DNA from: Dechloromonas agitata is5
GTDB lineage: Bacteria; Pseudomonadota; Gammaproteobacteria; Burkholderiales; Rhodocyclaceae
Length of the DNA stretch: 64,000 nucleotides
Reading direction: 5' to 3'
Assembly (NCBI RefSeq): GCF_000519045.1
Contig: NZ_KI912532.1
Coordinates: 2,967,867-3,031,866, forward strand
The notes beneath the pieces were generated by a model. It was not told where the DNA came from. It saw only the letters and a program-made list of their open reading frames with translations, and did no database searches. Position 1 is the stretch's first letter. Each line of letters begins with the position of its first letter. The position numbers and the translations under genes were made by a program. Below, in pieces: positions 9,334 to 19,122 of the stretch.

Positions 9334-10188
9334 TCAGTCGAAAATCCAGTCGAAGATTTCCGAGGCGACGTAGCCCACCCCGACGGCGACGGCAAGTGGT
9401 GCTCCGACTGTGACGGCAGTGGCTGCTATTCCGGTCATGCCAAGCGCAGAGACTGCGGCTACGGCACCAGCCCCTGTCGCTGTCGCAGCAGCCCCGGCAG
9501 CAGCGCCGCTGACACCACCCTTGGCGCCGGCCTTGACCACGGTGCCGGCTACTTCCACGGCATCCGCCCGACCGTCGATCAGGTCGATGCAGCCCTTCAC
9601 GGCCGCGACGCCCCCGCCGATGATTGCTCCGGCGGCACCGCCCGCCTTGGCGGCCTGGCCCATGGCACTGCCGAGACTGCCGCTACCGGTGGCACCGGCG
9701 CGCTGGGCCAGCGACTGAGTGCTTTTCGACGACACGCCGGTACTGGTCATGCGTTTGGAGATGCCCGCCTTTTCGGCGGCTTTGTTGAATGCCTGTGCGC
9801 TTTCCTCGGAACCGACCAGTTGCGCGCTGCGATACTTGCCGTCGGCGCACTGCTTGACCAGCTTGTCGATACCCGCCTGACTGGTGACATCCTTGACCTG
9901 AAGGCGCTCAATTACCTTGCCGCCCTTGGTGGTCACCAGATCGACGGTACCGGCCGTGGTACTTTTGGTCAGTTCGGTGCTGGCGCCGTTCAGGGTGAGC
10001 AGGTTGCAGGCATTGCGCACATCCTTCACCAGAACCTCGTGGATGTGTCCCTTGAGGTGGGGGTTGCGGCCGGCGCGTTCCATTGCTCGTGCGATGACCG
10101 TGCCTTCGTAGGCTGTTTTGGAAACCACCGCGCTGTGGCCGGCATTGCTCTTGCCGATGATGATGCCGTTCGAATTGTTTTGTGCCAT
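9334..10188 (-). CDS. Nuclease-like/glycine-rich protein linked to TerY-P triad
   Basis: 284 residues in two parts. Residues 40-150 contain GHIHE, then TVDLV and ERLQVKD. The spaced E, D and QxK resemble the active-site pattern of PD-(D/E)XK nucleases (inference by eye). Residues 160-284 are Gly/Ala-rich with several hydrophobic runs (GAAGAIIGGGVAAVKG, APLAVAVGVGYVASEIFDW), as in glycine-zipper proteins that insert into membranes. No signal peptide. Start follows AAGGAGTGA. First gene of the kinase/vWA/PP2C operon, so it may be the effector or substrate of the triad. It could equally be a phage-tail or colicin-type membrane protein. Function is not established. Confidence 0.6.
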   Translation of the reverse strand: MAQNNSNGIIIGKSNAGHSAVVSKTAYEGTVIARAMERAGRNPHLKGHIHEVLVKDVRNACNLLTLNGASTELTKSTTAGTVDLVTTKGGKVIERLQVKDVTSQAGIDKLVKQCADGKYRSAQLVGSEESAQAFNKAAEKAGISKRMTSTGVSSKSTQSLAQRAGATGSGSLGSAMGQAAKAGGAAGAIIGGGVAAVKGCIDLIDGRADAVEVAGTVVKAGAKGGVSGAAAGAAATATGAGAVAAVSALGMTGIAATAVTVGAPLAVAVGVGYVASEIFDWIFD

Positions 10189-10322
10189 GATTCACTCCTT
10201 GCTTGGTTGGCAACACGGGATGTGCTGCTCGCTGGAACGAACTATGGGCGCAGAAAACAAAACGTTAGAGGAGACTTAGGGGAGATGAATGGGGATGCCA
10301 GCAGTCAGCGGATAACATTCCC

Positions 10323-10867
10323 GTGAAAAAAAACGAAATCAAGGCTGATCCAGCGACACTGCTTAGTGTCGTGCTTGCGATGCTCCCGCTACATGCGGAA
10401 GAGGGGCGGCAACGAGATAGCCTCCCCGAAGCTGAACTCGTTACAGCGCTTATTGCCCATGACAGCGCCACAGAGGAAACTGCCCTGTCGCTGGTCTTCA
10501 CGTTACGACGCCAATTTGAAGCGTTGTCGCTGCTTGATCCGCTTGAGCTTCGGAGTGGCAAGTGGGCGTTTGTTTCATTTCCAGCATCCTTGCTGGGGCG
10601 TTCCTGGCTAATGACCCTAGCCACTCCCGGTCAAGTACTGCTGCCCACTGACTATTGGGAACAAGGGGATGGCCGTCCTCCCGAGATAAAAGAGGAGCAG
10701 CGTTCTCTGTTGCATCGGGTAGAACTCGGCCGATTAAAGTTCAACCCACAGGCCAAGACAATCAGAACGGTACATGTTGCATGGGCGTTTATTCGGTTGG
10801 GTAACAATTTTCTCCTGCACCATCGTGAGGACAAAAATCGTCCAGGCGAGAAATCATATGTATTGCC
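10323..10867 (+). pseudogene. Truncated NUDIX-like protein, 3' end lost at IS
   Basis: GTG-started frame of about 181 codons before the left end of an IS3-family element; the frame then runs into IS sequence. Residues 1-110 are unrecognised. The last part (VAWAFIRLGNNFLLHHRED, then GEKSYVLPE) resembles the first strands of a NUDIX fold just before the NUDIX box, which would lie beyond the break. The right flank of the element does not continue the gene and there is no target duplication, so the 3' part seems deleted. The gene is divergent from the TerY-P operon. A short frame at 10285-10326 with a strong GGGGAG site overlaps its GTG and may couple translation. Confidence 0.55.
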
Positions 10868-10929
10868 TGAGGTGCCCCCCGTAATCAGTGCCACCGGCAA
10901 TTTAGTAAAGTCCGTTTTCGAGAAGGAGA

Positions 10930-11199
10930 ATGGACTTGAAGAAGCGGTTTTCAGAAGAGCAGATCATCGGTTTTTTGCAGCAGGCGGAAGCCGGCGTGGC
11001 GATCAAGGAACTGTGCCGGCAACACGGCTTCAGTGACGCCTCGTTCTACAACTGGCGGGCGAAATTCGGCGGCATGTCAGTTCCGGATGCGAAGCGCCTG
11101 AAGGAACTGGAAGCCGAGAACGCCAAGCTCAAACGCCTACTGGCCGAATCGATCCTTGATGCCGAAGCTCTCAAAGCGGCCTTGGGCCGAAAGCGCTGA
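10930..11199 (+). CDS. IS3-family transposase OrfA
   Basis: 89 residues: helix-turn-helix ([18 protein letters not shown]) and a leucine-heptad coiled coil ([18 protein letters not shown]). It binds the ends of the second-type IS3 element and is the N-terminal part of the fusion transposase. Start ATG follows AGAAGGAGA. It stops 27 bases before the first good OrfB start, and the usual -1 frameshift would bridge the two. Confidence 0.92.
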   Translation: MDLKKRFSEEQIIGFLQQAEAGVAIKELCRQHGFSDASFYNWRAKFGGMSVPDAKRLKELEAENAKLKRLLAESILDAEALKAALGRKR

Positions 11200-11225
11200 G
11201 CCCCCAGCAAAAGCGTGAGTCAGTC

Positions 11226-12056
11226 ATGGTGATGCGGAAAGCGACAGCAATTTCCCAACGCCGTGCCTGCCAGCTGGTGGGTTTGTCACGCACGGTCCTG
11301 CATTACGTATCGAAGGCGCAGCCGGAGAACGAGCAGTTGCAAGCCAGGCTGGTCGAACTGGCCGGCGAGCGCCGCCGGCTCGGCTATCGCCGCTTGCATG
11401 CGCTGGTTCGGCGAGAGGGCGTTCGAGCCAATCACAAACGGATTTATCGGCTCTACAGTGATGCCGGTCTGTCAGTTCGGCGCCGCAAAAAGCGACATGG
11501 TGTGGCTGTTGAGCGGCAGGCACTGGAACGCCCTACCGAGCCCAACCAAGTTTGGTCGATGGATTTTGTCAGTGACGCGCTGGCCAATGGCCGCCGGATC
11601 AAGGTGCTGACCATCGTCGATGATTTCAGCAAGGAGGCCATCGATCTCGCGGTCGACTTCGGCATTTCAGGCCATTACGTTACGCGTGTTCTTGATCAGG
11701 CGGCTCGCTTCCGGGGCTACCCCAAGGCCATTCGAACTGACCAGGGACCAGAATTTACCGGCAAAGCGCTCGACCAGTGGGCCTGCCAGCATGGCGTTCA
11801 GCTCAAACTGATCCAGGCCGGGAAACCCACGCAGAACGCGTTCATCGAGAGCTTCAACGGACGCTTCCGAGATGAGTGCCTGAATGACTATTGGTTTACG
11901 AGCTTGCCACAGGCTCGTATCCTGATCGCCGCCTGGCGCCGGGACTACAACCAGCATCGGCCGCACAGCGCATTGAATTATCAAACCCCGGCAGAGTTCG
12001 CGGCCGAGCATCGGGCAACCACCTCTGCCCAGCCAGCCGCCGAAGAATGTCTTTAA
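11226..12056 (+). CDS. IS3-family transposase OrfB (DDE integrase)
   Basis: 276 residues. An HTH_21-like region ([13 protein letters not shown]) is followed by an integrase core with D in [10 protein letters not shown] in [10 protein letters not shown] and E in [14 protein letters not shown]. The DDE triad is complete and the C-terminal motif [10 protein letters not shown] is typical. It catalyses strand transfer of the element. No frameshift or stop interrupts it. Confidence 0.92.
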   Translation: MVMRKATAISQRRACQLVGLSRTVLHYVSKAQPENEQLQARLVELAGERRRLGYRRLHALVRREGVRANHKRIYRLYSDAGLSVRRRKKRHGVAVERQALERPTEPNQVWSMDFVSDALANGRRIKVLTIVDDFSKEAIDLAVDFGISGHYVTRVLDQAARFRGYPKAIRTDQGPEFTGKALDQWACQHGVQLKLIQAGKPTQNAFIESFNGRFRDECLNDYWFTSLPQARILIAAWRRDYNQHRPHSALNYQTPAEFAAEHRATTSAQPAAEECL

Positions 12057-12146
12057 CGGTACAACCCAAGGACTTTTACTAAAACGCCCTTGGCACTAAA
12101 ACCGGGGGCACCTCACTGGCGATTGGAAGCCAACTAATGCTGACAC

Positions 12147-13577
12147 CTATACAACCCGTCCAATCTTGGAAATTAACCCGCAGTCATTCGGCTGTTCAAA
12201 CCCCGAGGCCCCCTCAACATAAGACTTCAAAATCCGGCTGATGGAAGAAACCACGCCCTTCTCTGCACTGATGAACCCAACGGGGAAGCTGACGGGGTAT
12301 GAGTCGCGAAGCGAGACGTGATACACGACCACTACGAATTCCCCTTCGAAATGCAGCACCTCAACACTGCCACCAAGGAACCCCTCAATGAGTCCGTGAA
12401 CCTTGCTGGCGTTGGGTTCAAACTCCCTTTTCCACTGTTGTGCTGCCCTATGGTCATCGGGACCGCCGACGGGCAAATAGATGGTCGGCGAATAGAGCTT
12501 CTTATCCTTCGTACTCGCCTGCTCAAGAAGCTGACTGACTCTGACTTGCAGATTGCTGCTCATTCCCCAATACGGGTCGCTGGGCGCGACCCAAAGAAAT
12601 GGGGTCTGTCCCATGTCGGTCTTGCTCTCCTGTCTTGACTTGATAACCGGAGCCAAGTAATTCTGGAGCAGTTTCCAATTTGCTGACGAGTAGATTGGTC
12701 CGATAAAGGTGGTTCTTTTCTTCTGGCTATTGGATTCAAGCTTTGCCAAGTCCTCGAAGAATTGAAGGCTCACGGAACTGCCCTTCGAGTCGAAGAGTTT
12801 CAGCGTGTCACCGTCCCCGATTTCGATCATGATTTTTGCAATCTCACCGAAATTGCTGGGTCGTGCCAGATGATCCAGTTCGAGAGAAATCTGCTCATGG
12901 ACGTAATCTGAGCTTTTCAGTTTCTCAAAATCCTCTCGCTCGACATTTCGCCCTTCCTCGTCCACCTGGAAATGAACCGGCAGTCTGACGGGCATATGCT
13001 TAATCTTGTTCACCGAGTTCACGGTGTAGACGTTCGGCGAGTCCTTGTCGTCTTGGGTCAGTGCCTTGGAAAGGAACCCCTTCTGCAAGATTTCATGGAA
13101 TTGACGCTGGAAATGCTTTCTTACGTGAGTCTGGCTGCAAGATGCATTCTCGTCGTCGACCTTGATTGGAATGCCCGCCTTCCACTTGTCCGAATATTTG
13201 TCTTTGCCAAGACAAGAGAAGGTTGCGAGGTCGAAAGACAAGCAAGCCGTACTGTCTCGAAGCAGCGACAAACGCGGAACCTCACCGAGTTCAGTGAAGT
13301 AGCTGCTCGATTTTTCCGTAAGAGTCAGGCGACCGTTTTCAGACAGAGTCAATTCATCCCGCTCCACGAGGTCATCAATCGCCTCTTGAACTTCCTTGCG
13401 CGAGAAGCCGAAGAAGGTTGCGACCTGCGACATGGACATTGGAGCAAGGTGGATAAGTCGGAGAACGAATTCCCGAACGAACGGCAGCCCTTTTTCAGTG
13501 ATGTACGAGAAATGGATATTGAAGCGTTGCGCTGGCAACAGGAAGTCAATCTCGTGATAAATCGTCGTGTTTTCCAT
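12147..13577 (-). CDS. Winged-helix protein paired with SF1 helicase, function unknown
   Basis: 476 residues. Residues 35-95 look like a winged-helix DNA-binding domain (MSMSQVATFFGFSRKEVQEA, then LTLSENGRLTLTEK). The rest is mixed alpha/beta without a motif I can name. A TFIGPIYSSANWK...NYLAPVI stretch and a later VEVLHFEGEFVVVVYHVS could form a phospholipase-D-like or receptor-like fold, but no HKD motif is seen. ATG 13577 follows AAGGTGACGACA and lies 10 bases after the helicase stop, so the two genes are one operon and probably one system. A longer frame from 13628 lies inside the helicase gene. Intact, although its partner is truncated. Confidence 0.6.
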   Translation of the reverse strand: MENTTIYHEIDFLLPAQRFNIHFSYITEKGLPFVREFVLRLIHLAPMSMSQVATFFGFSRKEVQEAIDDLVERDELTLSENGRLTLTEKSSSYFTELGEVPRLSLLRDSTACLSFDLATFSCLGKDKYSDKWKAGIPIKVDDENASCSQTHVRKHFQRQFHEILQKGFLSKALTQDDKDSPNVYTVNSVNKIKHMPVRLPVHFQVDEEGRNVEREDFEKLKSSDYVHEQISLELDHLARPSNFGEIAKIMIEIGDGDTLKLFDSKGSSVSLQFFEDLAKLESNSQKKRTTFIGPIYSSANWKLLQNYLAPVIKSRQESKTDMGQTPFLWVAPSDPYWGMSSNLQVRVSQLLEQASTKDKKLYSPTIYLPVGGPDDHRAAQQWKREFEPNASKVHGLIEGFLGGSVEVLHFEGEFVVVVYHVSLRDSYPVSFPVGFISAEKGVVSSISRILKSYVEGASGFEQPNDCGLISKIGRVV

Positions 13578-13587
13578 TGTCGTCACC

Positions 13588-15265
13588 TTAGCGTGTCTTC
13601 TTCGCGGACATGAACTTGTAGCCGGCACCCTCGCCCATATCGTTCATGTAGGAAACAACCTGTCCGAGAGGCTTGTCCTTGTTATGTGTCTTCCACATTT
13701 CCGCATTGCCAATGACCAACAGCCTGTCCATTGCTCGGGACATCGCCACGTTGATTCGATTGGGGGTACGCAGGAAGCCAGGACTCTTTTGTTTATCGGA
13801 ACGCGTCAGGCTCAGGATGATGATTCGGTTCTCCTTGCCCTGATAGCTATCGACAGTGTCGATTTTCACCAATGCCTTGAACCCGTCGCTCCAGATACCC
13901 TGATTGAACTTCTGGCGAATCAGCCGCTTTTGTTCGGCATACATGCAGATGACACCGATCAGCGCATCATCCTTGTCGTTGAGATCTGAAAGGTCATTCA
14001 GGAATTGTCCGCTCTCAGAAATCTGCTTGAGCAGGTCAATGACCTGTTCTGCCTCACAACGGTTGTAAATACTGACGCCACGGTCGCTCTGGTGATTGGC
14101 ATGTTCACCAAGCGATGATGTGTCTAGCCATGTCACGGTAGAGCGAAGCGGACTCGGAGCACCCGCATAGATATCGGGAATTGCCCGATTCCCATTATTT
14201 AATTTGCCGTCGTAGAAGGTATGGGAAACGAGATTGCCGATGGGAGGAGCCATCCGATACTGAGTTAACAGCGTGGCGCTCGCTTGCTTTCCATATCCCG
14301 AGTTGAAGGCACGCGCAAAGTCGCTTCGCAGCACCTCATCAAGCTCGGTGTGTTTGTCATTGATCCCAAGCCGGCGAGCCAAGGCAGATTTGTGAGCGTC
14401 GGAGTACAAAGGGGGCAGTTGCAAATGGTCGCCGACCAGAAGAACGCGTTTTGCAGACTGCATTGCAATTGCCAGTTCGCTCGCGATTGAACGAGCCGCC
14501 TCATCAATAATCACGAAATCGTAGATGTTGTCATGAATGCCAATGTGTCCTTGCCCAATGCCGACACAGGTACCTGTTACCAGTTGTCTTGAACGAGCAT
14601 AAAACTCGTCGATATTGACCCTCTCAGCCGACAGTGCATCTTGGATGTCACGGGATATACGAGCCAACGCCCGAACCCTTTTGGCCTCATTTGGACGGAC
14701 TCCATACTCGGAACAAATATTTGAGAGCAGGATGGATTTCGCTTCTGAAACGGAGCTTTCCTTCGAGAGCGTGATTCCATAGTCCGTGTGAAGTTTGGTT
14801 CGGATGCCTTCATCCAGTTCAACGGCGATCGGTTTCAGGGCTTTGATATCTCCCTCGTCGTCAACGTTTTCAAAGCTCTTGAGGAGAAATTCGAGATGGT
14901 CAATTTGCTTGAACAGCTTCAACTCTGCGTCAACGACCTTGGAGATGAATTCGGCGTCGAGACCTAGAGCATCCGACAGTGCCTCAACTCGATAGCGATA
15001 TTCGGCATTGAACAACTCGCGCTTTTCTGCGGTGATGGCGTGGGAATAGACGTCTTTCAGGCCATGCGAAACCGCGCCTTCTCGGTTGCTGAATCTGACG
15101 ACCTCAAGCGGAGTCCCCAACCTTCCACAGTGCTTTCTTATCCGTTCGGCAGCCGTATTGACCGCTTCGTGAGACTGGCTGACCAGCAGGATTCTTCGCA
15201 CATTCAGTTTTTCAACGAGAAAGTGGACGAATGCTGCGATGAATTCCGTCTTTCCTGTACCTGGC
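13588..15265 (-). pseudogene. SF1 (Upf1/Dna2-type) helicase decapitated in its P-loop
   Basis: About 559 codons of a superfamily 1 helicase that begin in the middle of Walker A (PGTGKTEF) at the left end of an IS21-family element. Remaining motifs are VSQSHEAVN (Ia), FVIIDEAARS (II, DEAA), LVGDHLQLPP (III), QYRM (IV), VDSYQGKENRIIILSLTRS (V) and INVAMSRAMDRLLVIGN (VI). This AAA_11/AAA_12 layout is found in many defence and DNA-processing helicases. The N-terminal domain and half of the ATP site are gone. The frame continues a short way into IS sequence (from 15336), but no functional helicase can result. A 5' fragment at 17852-17990 may be its original N-terminus. Confidence 0.85.
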
Positions 15266-15450
15266 TGTCGGCGCGCGTTTAAATTTGACCACCTGTGCGC
15301 GTTGAATTTTGACCAGGTGTGATAGCCGCCTGACATAGGTTGGCTTGTGGATAAGTGTAGCTCAGAACAACTGATTTCCGAGCCACGACGAATGCGTTGG
15401 GGAAGCCGTGGAGGACGAAGTCCGGAACGGATTTCCCAACGCGGCCCCGA

Positions 15451-16248
15451 TCAGAACGGATCTGCTTCGGGTGGATTTCCCCGCTTGCTCTGCTCCCGTG
15501 CCTTGATCCTCGACTTGGCAGTGGCCGTGCTGTGCCGGAAGCGAAACGACTCGTTGCCCGTTTCCACGATATGGCAGTGATGCGTCAGCCGGTCGAGCAA
15601 GGCGGTGGTCATCTTGGCATCACCGAAGACGCTCGGCCATTCAGCGAAGGTCAGATTGGTCGTGATCATCACACTGGTGTGCTCGTAGAGCTTTGAGAGC
15701 AAGTGGAACAGCAAGGCGCCACCGGCCTGGCTGAACGGCAGGTAGCCCAACTCATCGAGAATGACCAGGTCCATACGCAGCAGCCCCAAGGCAATCCGCC
15801 CGGCTTTGCCGGCAGCCTTCTCCTGTTCCAGCGCATTGACCAGATCGACTGTCGAGAAGAAACGCACCCGTTTGCTGTGATGGGTGATGCCCGAGACACC
15901 CAGCGCCGTGGCCAGGTGCGTCTTGCCGGTGCCCGTACCGCCAATGAACACGACGTTCTGGGCTTCCTCGGCAAAGGAGAGGTCGGCCAGTTGCCGGATC
16001 AGCTTCTGATCCACTTTCGATTGCTCGAAGTCGAATCCGGCCAGATCACGATGTACCGGGAAGCGGGCCGCATGCATCTGATAGCCAATCGAACGCATCA
16101 CGCGATCCGTATGCTCGGCTTGCAGTAGATGCTCGATCAGCCAGCGGGAGGCTTCGACACGGCTGCCACCGTTGGCTGTCAGTTCCTCCCACGCACCGGC
16201 CATGCCGTGCAGACGCAGTTCCTTGAACTCGCTCATCAGCTCACGCAT
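15451..16248 (-). CDS. istB: IS21 helper ATPase IstB
   Basis: 265-residue DnaC-like AAA+ ATPase. Walker A is [14 protein letters not shown], Walker B is [13 protein letters not shown], and there is an arginine-rich C-terminus. IstB assembles on DNA and directs IstA to the target. Its start overlaps the istA stop by eight bases. Full length and without interruption. Confidence 0.93.
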   Translation of the reverse strand: MRELMSEFKELRLHGMAGAWEELTANGGSRVEASRWLIEHLLQAEHTDRVMRSIGYQMHAARFPVHRDLAGFDFEQSKVDQKLIRQLADLSFAEEAQNVVFIGGTGTGKTHLATALGVSGITHHSKRVRFFSTVDLVNALEQEKAAGKAGRIALGLLRMDLVILDELGYLPFSQAGGALLFHLLSKLYEHTSVMITTNLTFAEWPSVFGDAKMTTALLDRLTHHCHIVETGNESFRFRHSTATAKSRIKAREQSKRGNPPEADPF

Positions 16249-17746
16249 GATCAGTCACCTCGGTACGCAAGCGGTCATAGCGGCCAGTATCGGCAATCGG
16301 CACTTCGCTGAGGGTGAGTGGCGTTTCCACCGGTGGCGGCATGGGACCCGACTTCAGGCGGTTGAGCATGTTCTCGATGTGCTCGGCACTGGGTAGGCCG
16401 GACTCCAGCACCAGATCGACGGCGACCAGCACCGCTTCCAGGTCAAACTGCGCAATCGCTGACAGCACTTTGGCCATCACCCGATCCCCACCTTCCCGGC
16501 GCAGGAGCAAGTTGCGTAATCGTTGCAACGGTTCCGGCATGTCGGCAAACGGCGCACCGTTTCTCAAGGCACCGGGCTTTCGTTCAATCAGCGGAATGTA
16601 GTGCTGCCAGTCGTAGAGGGTTTGCTGGCGACTGAAGTTGCGGGGATGACTGGCCACCCGAGTATCGTGCGCCACAATGTCGATCCGCTCTGGATAAAGA
16701 CGCAGGCTGACGGCCTGGCCCACGAGTTCGCAAGGGACCGAGTAGCGGTTGCGATCCAGTGTCACCAGACAAGTGCTCGATACCTTGCCCAATGTTTCGA
16801 CATAGCCATCGAACGGCGCCACCATCGGCATCAGGCTGGGTTGCTCGTGTTCGAGCATCTCGGCCACCGTCAGATCGGCGTACTCGGGATGACGCAATTC
16901 CTGCCACAGCCCCCGGCAGCGCTCGAGCAGCCAAACGTTCAGTTCGGTGAACGAACTGAACCGTTCCTTACCGGCATCCTGCCAGAGCCGCAGCCGACTA
17001 TCCTGGACGTTCTTCTCGACAACGCCTTTCTCCCAGCCGCTGGCGACATTGCAGAAATCCGGATCAAACAGGTAGTGGGAGGCCATCGCCGAGAAGCGCG
17101 AATTGACGATGCGGGATTTGCCTTTCTGCACCTTATCGACGGCCGTCTTCATGTTGTCGTAGATGCCGCGTCGGGGAATGCCGCCCAAGGCAGCAAACGA
17201 GCGGGTGTGGGCATCAAACAGCATTTCGTGACCTTGCGTCGGGTAGGCTTGAACGACAAAGGCCCGACTGGCGCAGAGTTTCAGATGTGAGGCAAGTATC
17301 TTCCGCCAGACGCCGCCAATGACCAGATGCTCTTCGCTCCAGTCGAACTGGAAGGCTTCGCCCAACTCGAAGTGGAGCGGAACGAAGGCTTTACTGACGG
17401 CTGCACCGCCATCGGCCCGCCAGCGCCGGATGAACTCGGTGACCCGGCAGTAGGTGCCGGTGAATCCGGCAGCCTGCAATTCGCCAAAGAGTTTCAGCGC
17501 GGTACGCCGATCCCGTTTCGGGCGCCGGGCATCCGCCTCCAGTGCCTTGATCAGGCGCGCCGCATACGGGGCAATCTTGACGTTCGGGTTCTGCCGTTCG
17601 TACCTCGGCTCCGTCCCTTCCGGTGTCCGTAACCAACGTTTGACGGTGTTCCGGCTATACCCCGTCTTCCGCGAAATCTCGGACAGCGACAGGCCATCCC
17701 GATAAAACAACCGCCGAATCCTTCCCAGATCCTTCATGGTGATCAT
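16241..17746 (-). CDS. istA: IS21 transposase IstA
   Basis: 501 residues. An N-terminal helix-turn-helix ([20 protein letters not shown]) binds the terminal repeats, followed by a DDE core with D in FQFDWSEE, D in [10 protein letters not shown] and E in [13 protein letters not shown]-terminal beta-barrel and basic tail follow. The DDE triad is complete. It follows a GGAGATGATC leader at 17747-17756 and lies upstream of istB. Confidence 0.93.
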   Translation of the reverse strand: MITMKDLGRIRRLFYRDGLSLSEISRKTGYSRNTVKRWLRTPEGTEPRYERQNPNVKIAPYAARLIKALEADARRPKRDRRTALKLFGELQAAGFTGTYCRVTEFIRRWRADGGAAVSKAFVPLHFELGEAFQFDWSEEHLVIGGVWRKILASHLKLCASRAFVVQAYPTQGHEMLFDAHTRSFAALGGIPRRGIYDNMKTAVDKVQKGKSRIVNSRFSAMASHYLFDPDFCNVASGWEKGVVEKNVQDSRLRLWQDAGKERFSSFTELNVWLLERCRGLWQELRHPEYADLTVAEMLEHEQPSLMPMVAPFDGYVETLGKVSSTCLVTLDRNRYSVPCELVGQAVSLRLYPERIDIVAHDTRVASHPRNFSRQQTLYDWQHYIPLIERKPGALRNGAPFADMPEPLQRLRNLLLRREGGDRVMAKVLSAIAQFDLEAVLVAVDLVLESGLPSAEHIENMLNRLKSGPMPPPVETPLTLSEVPIADTGRYDRLRTEVTDHA

Positions 17747-17851
17747 CTCCTAAAATCCTGCTCAAAAAATGAGCGGACGAGTTAATCACCCTGGTCAATT
17801 TTCAGCGCGCACAACCTCGCTTTTCTGGTCAGTTTTCAACGAGCGTCAACA

Positions 17852-17990
17852 TTTGAAGCTGATCTCGAAGTGAACCGCCTCTTGCTTGGGACTTGTCATC
17901 AGCCTGGGTATCGGAGAACGCCGCCCCAATTATTTTGATCGCCTCAATCTCTTGTTCTTGAAGACCTCCGTCCCAAATTTCGATTTCCAA
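17852..17990 (-). pseudogene. 5' fragment of a gene cut by the IS21 element
   Basis: A TTG codon at 17990 preceded by AAAGGAAG (six-base spacing) opens a frame of 46 codons that reaches the IS21 end: it begins MEIEIWDGGLQEQEIEAI and ends GGSLRDQLQ. This looks like the acidic N-terminus seen just before NERD-type domains in large kinase/helicase proteins (tentative). It is on the same strand as the decapitated helicase across the element, so it may be that gene's start with the middle deleted. No target duplication supports or excludes this. Confidence 0.4.
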
Positions 17991-18771
17991 GTTGCTTCCT
18001 TTGTCTTTGTTTTCTGTGAATCTGCTTGATAGGCTGGCTGCTAATGCCGAACGAGTAAGTCTATCTCACATCAGTCACGGCATAACACGGAGTCCGCCTA
18101 CCTAAGCTGGTTTACGTCCAATTTATGACGTATTTTGAATGTTTTGTGTAAAGCAGGCCGCGAGGAGTAAGTACGAGACATCGGCAGACTAAAATAGCCA
18201 AGATGAATTTTTGAGTCAGCCCTCCCTCCTACGCCAGAGACGATAAAGGACTTTGAACGCCTTTACCCGCTGACAGACCGGTAAGCAGTAAATTGCCGCC
18301 TGACTCTGGCCAGCACTCCACGGTCCGCTTCGGCCCAAATCCAGCCTTATATCAACGGCGATATCGTACTCATCCACCCAAGTGCTGGAGATTTCTATTC
18401 ACCGCTGCCGGTGTTCGAATTCCCGAAATACCCGAATCGCGAATTCGCGTACCCCCGTACAACCTGAAGACGCGACGGCTTGAGTTTCCGCCGTAAAAGC
18501 CAATTAGCAACGCATCTCAGTAGGTGAAGCTGCATCTGTAACTTCCGAAAGTGTGATTATTGCATCCAATTCTCTGGTAACCCGCTTGGTAACCTATTCC
18601 ATTACATGGCTCTGCTTATATAACCAGGCATATGCAACTAAAGCATTTTGCTTAGCCGTATGTGAAGCCGATTGCTACACAGATCCACGAACAGATTGTT
18701 CCTTAATCAGGCTGCCCCAAGGCCAGGATTCGGCACTAACCAAGTCACTAACTGACTTCCGCTAGCGGCTG
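17991..18771. other. Region without a recognisable gene
   Basis: About 780 bases, more AT-rich than the surroundings, between the 5' gene fragment and the second GGTAATCC-type IS. Short frames on the plus strand (for example 18293-18496) have unlikely composition and no good ribosome site. The promoter of the minus-strand fragment must lie here, but I cannot point to it. Confidence 0.5.
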
Positions 18772-18835
18772 GGTAATCCCCCCGGCCAATAAAGGCGGTC
18801 AGAGGTAGAATTTTCTCGTAAAGGGAGAGTTCTGC

Positions 18836-19099
18836 ATGAAGAAGTCGAAGTTTTCGGACAGCCAGATCATCGAGGCGTTGAAGCGGGTCGAGGGTGGGCT
18901 ATCGGTGCCGGAGTTGTGCCGGGAGTTGGGAATCAGCTCGGCGACGTTCTACAAATGGCGGGCGAAATACGGCGGCCTGGACGTGTCCATGATGGCCCGG
19001 ATGAAGGAGTTGGAAGCCGAGAATGCGCGGCTCAAAAAGATGTACGCCGAGGAGCGCCTGAAGGCGGATATTCTGAAGGAGTACCTGGGAAAAAAGTAG
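18836..19099 (+). CDS. IS3-family transposase OrfA (copy 2)
   Basis: 87-residue product identical to that of copy 1: helix-turn-helix followed by a leucine-rich coiled coil, with the A AAA AAG slippage site at the stop. Role as in copy 1: end binding and the N-terminal part of the OrfAB fusion. Nothing in it is changed or broken. Confidence 0.93.
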   Translation: MKKSKFSDSQIIEALKRVEGGLSVPELCRELGISSATFYKWRAKYGGLDVSMMARMKELEAENARLKKMYAEERLKADILKEYLGKK

Positions 19100-19122
19100 G
19101 TCGGCCATCTCGCCGGCGTGAG

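Larger units (their letters stand above)
10868..12116 (+). mobile_element. IS3-family element of a second type (1249 bp)
   Basis: Inverted ends share TGAGGTGCCCCC (10868-10879 and, inverted, 12105-12116), with further matches at AGTGCC. It carries orfA and orfB of the IS3 family, unrelated in detail to the GGTAATCC element. Flanks (TTGCC left, CTGGC right) show no target duplication. Together with the truncated gene on its left this suggests that sequence next to the element was deleted after insertion. Both reading frames are open, so it may still be active. Confidence 0.9.
15266..17851 (-). mobile_element. IS21-family element (about 2.6 kb)
   Basis: Ends align over about 26 bases when one is inverted: TGTCGGCGCGCG on the left, TGTTGACGCTCG (inverted) on the right, each followed by TGACCA. 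Further subterminal TGGTCAA...CGCGCAC repeats lie inside both ends, as is usual for IS21. It encodes overlapping istA and istB on the minus strand. The left end cuts the P-loop of an SF1 helicase. Left flank CTGGC and right flank TTTGA do not match, so there is no visible target duplication and a rearrangement is likely. Confidence 0.9.

Noticed and set aside
18293-18496. 67-codon plus-strand frame near IS copy 2
   Set aside because: Arg/Pro-rich composition, no start signal and no motif.
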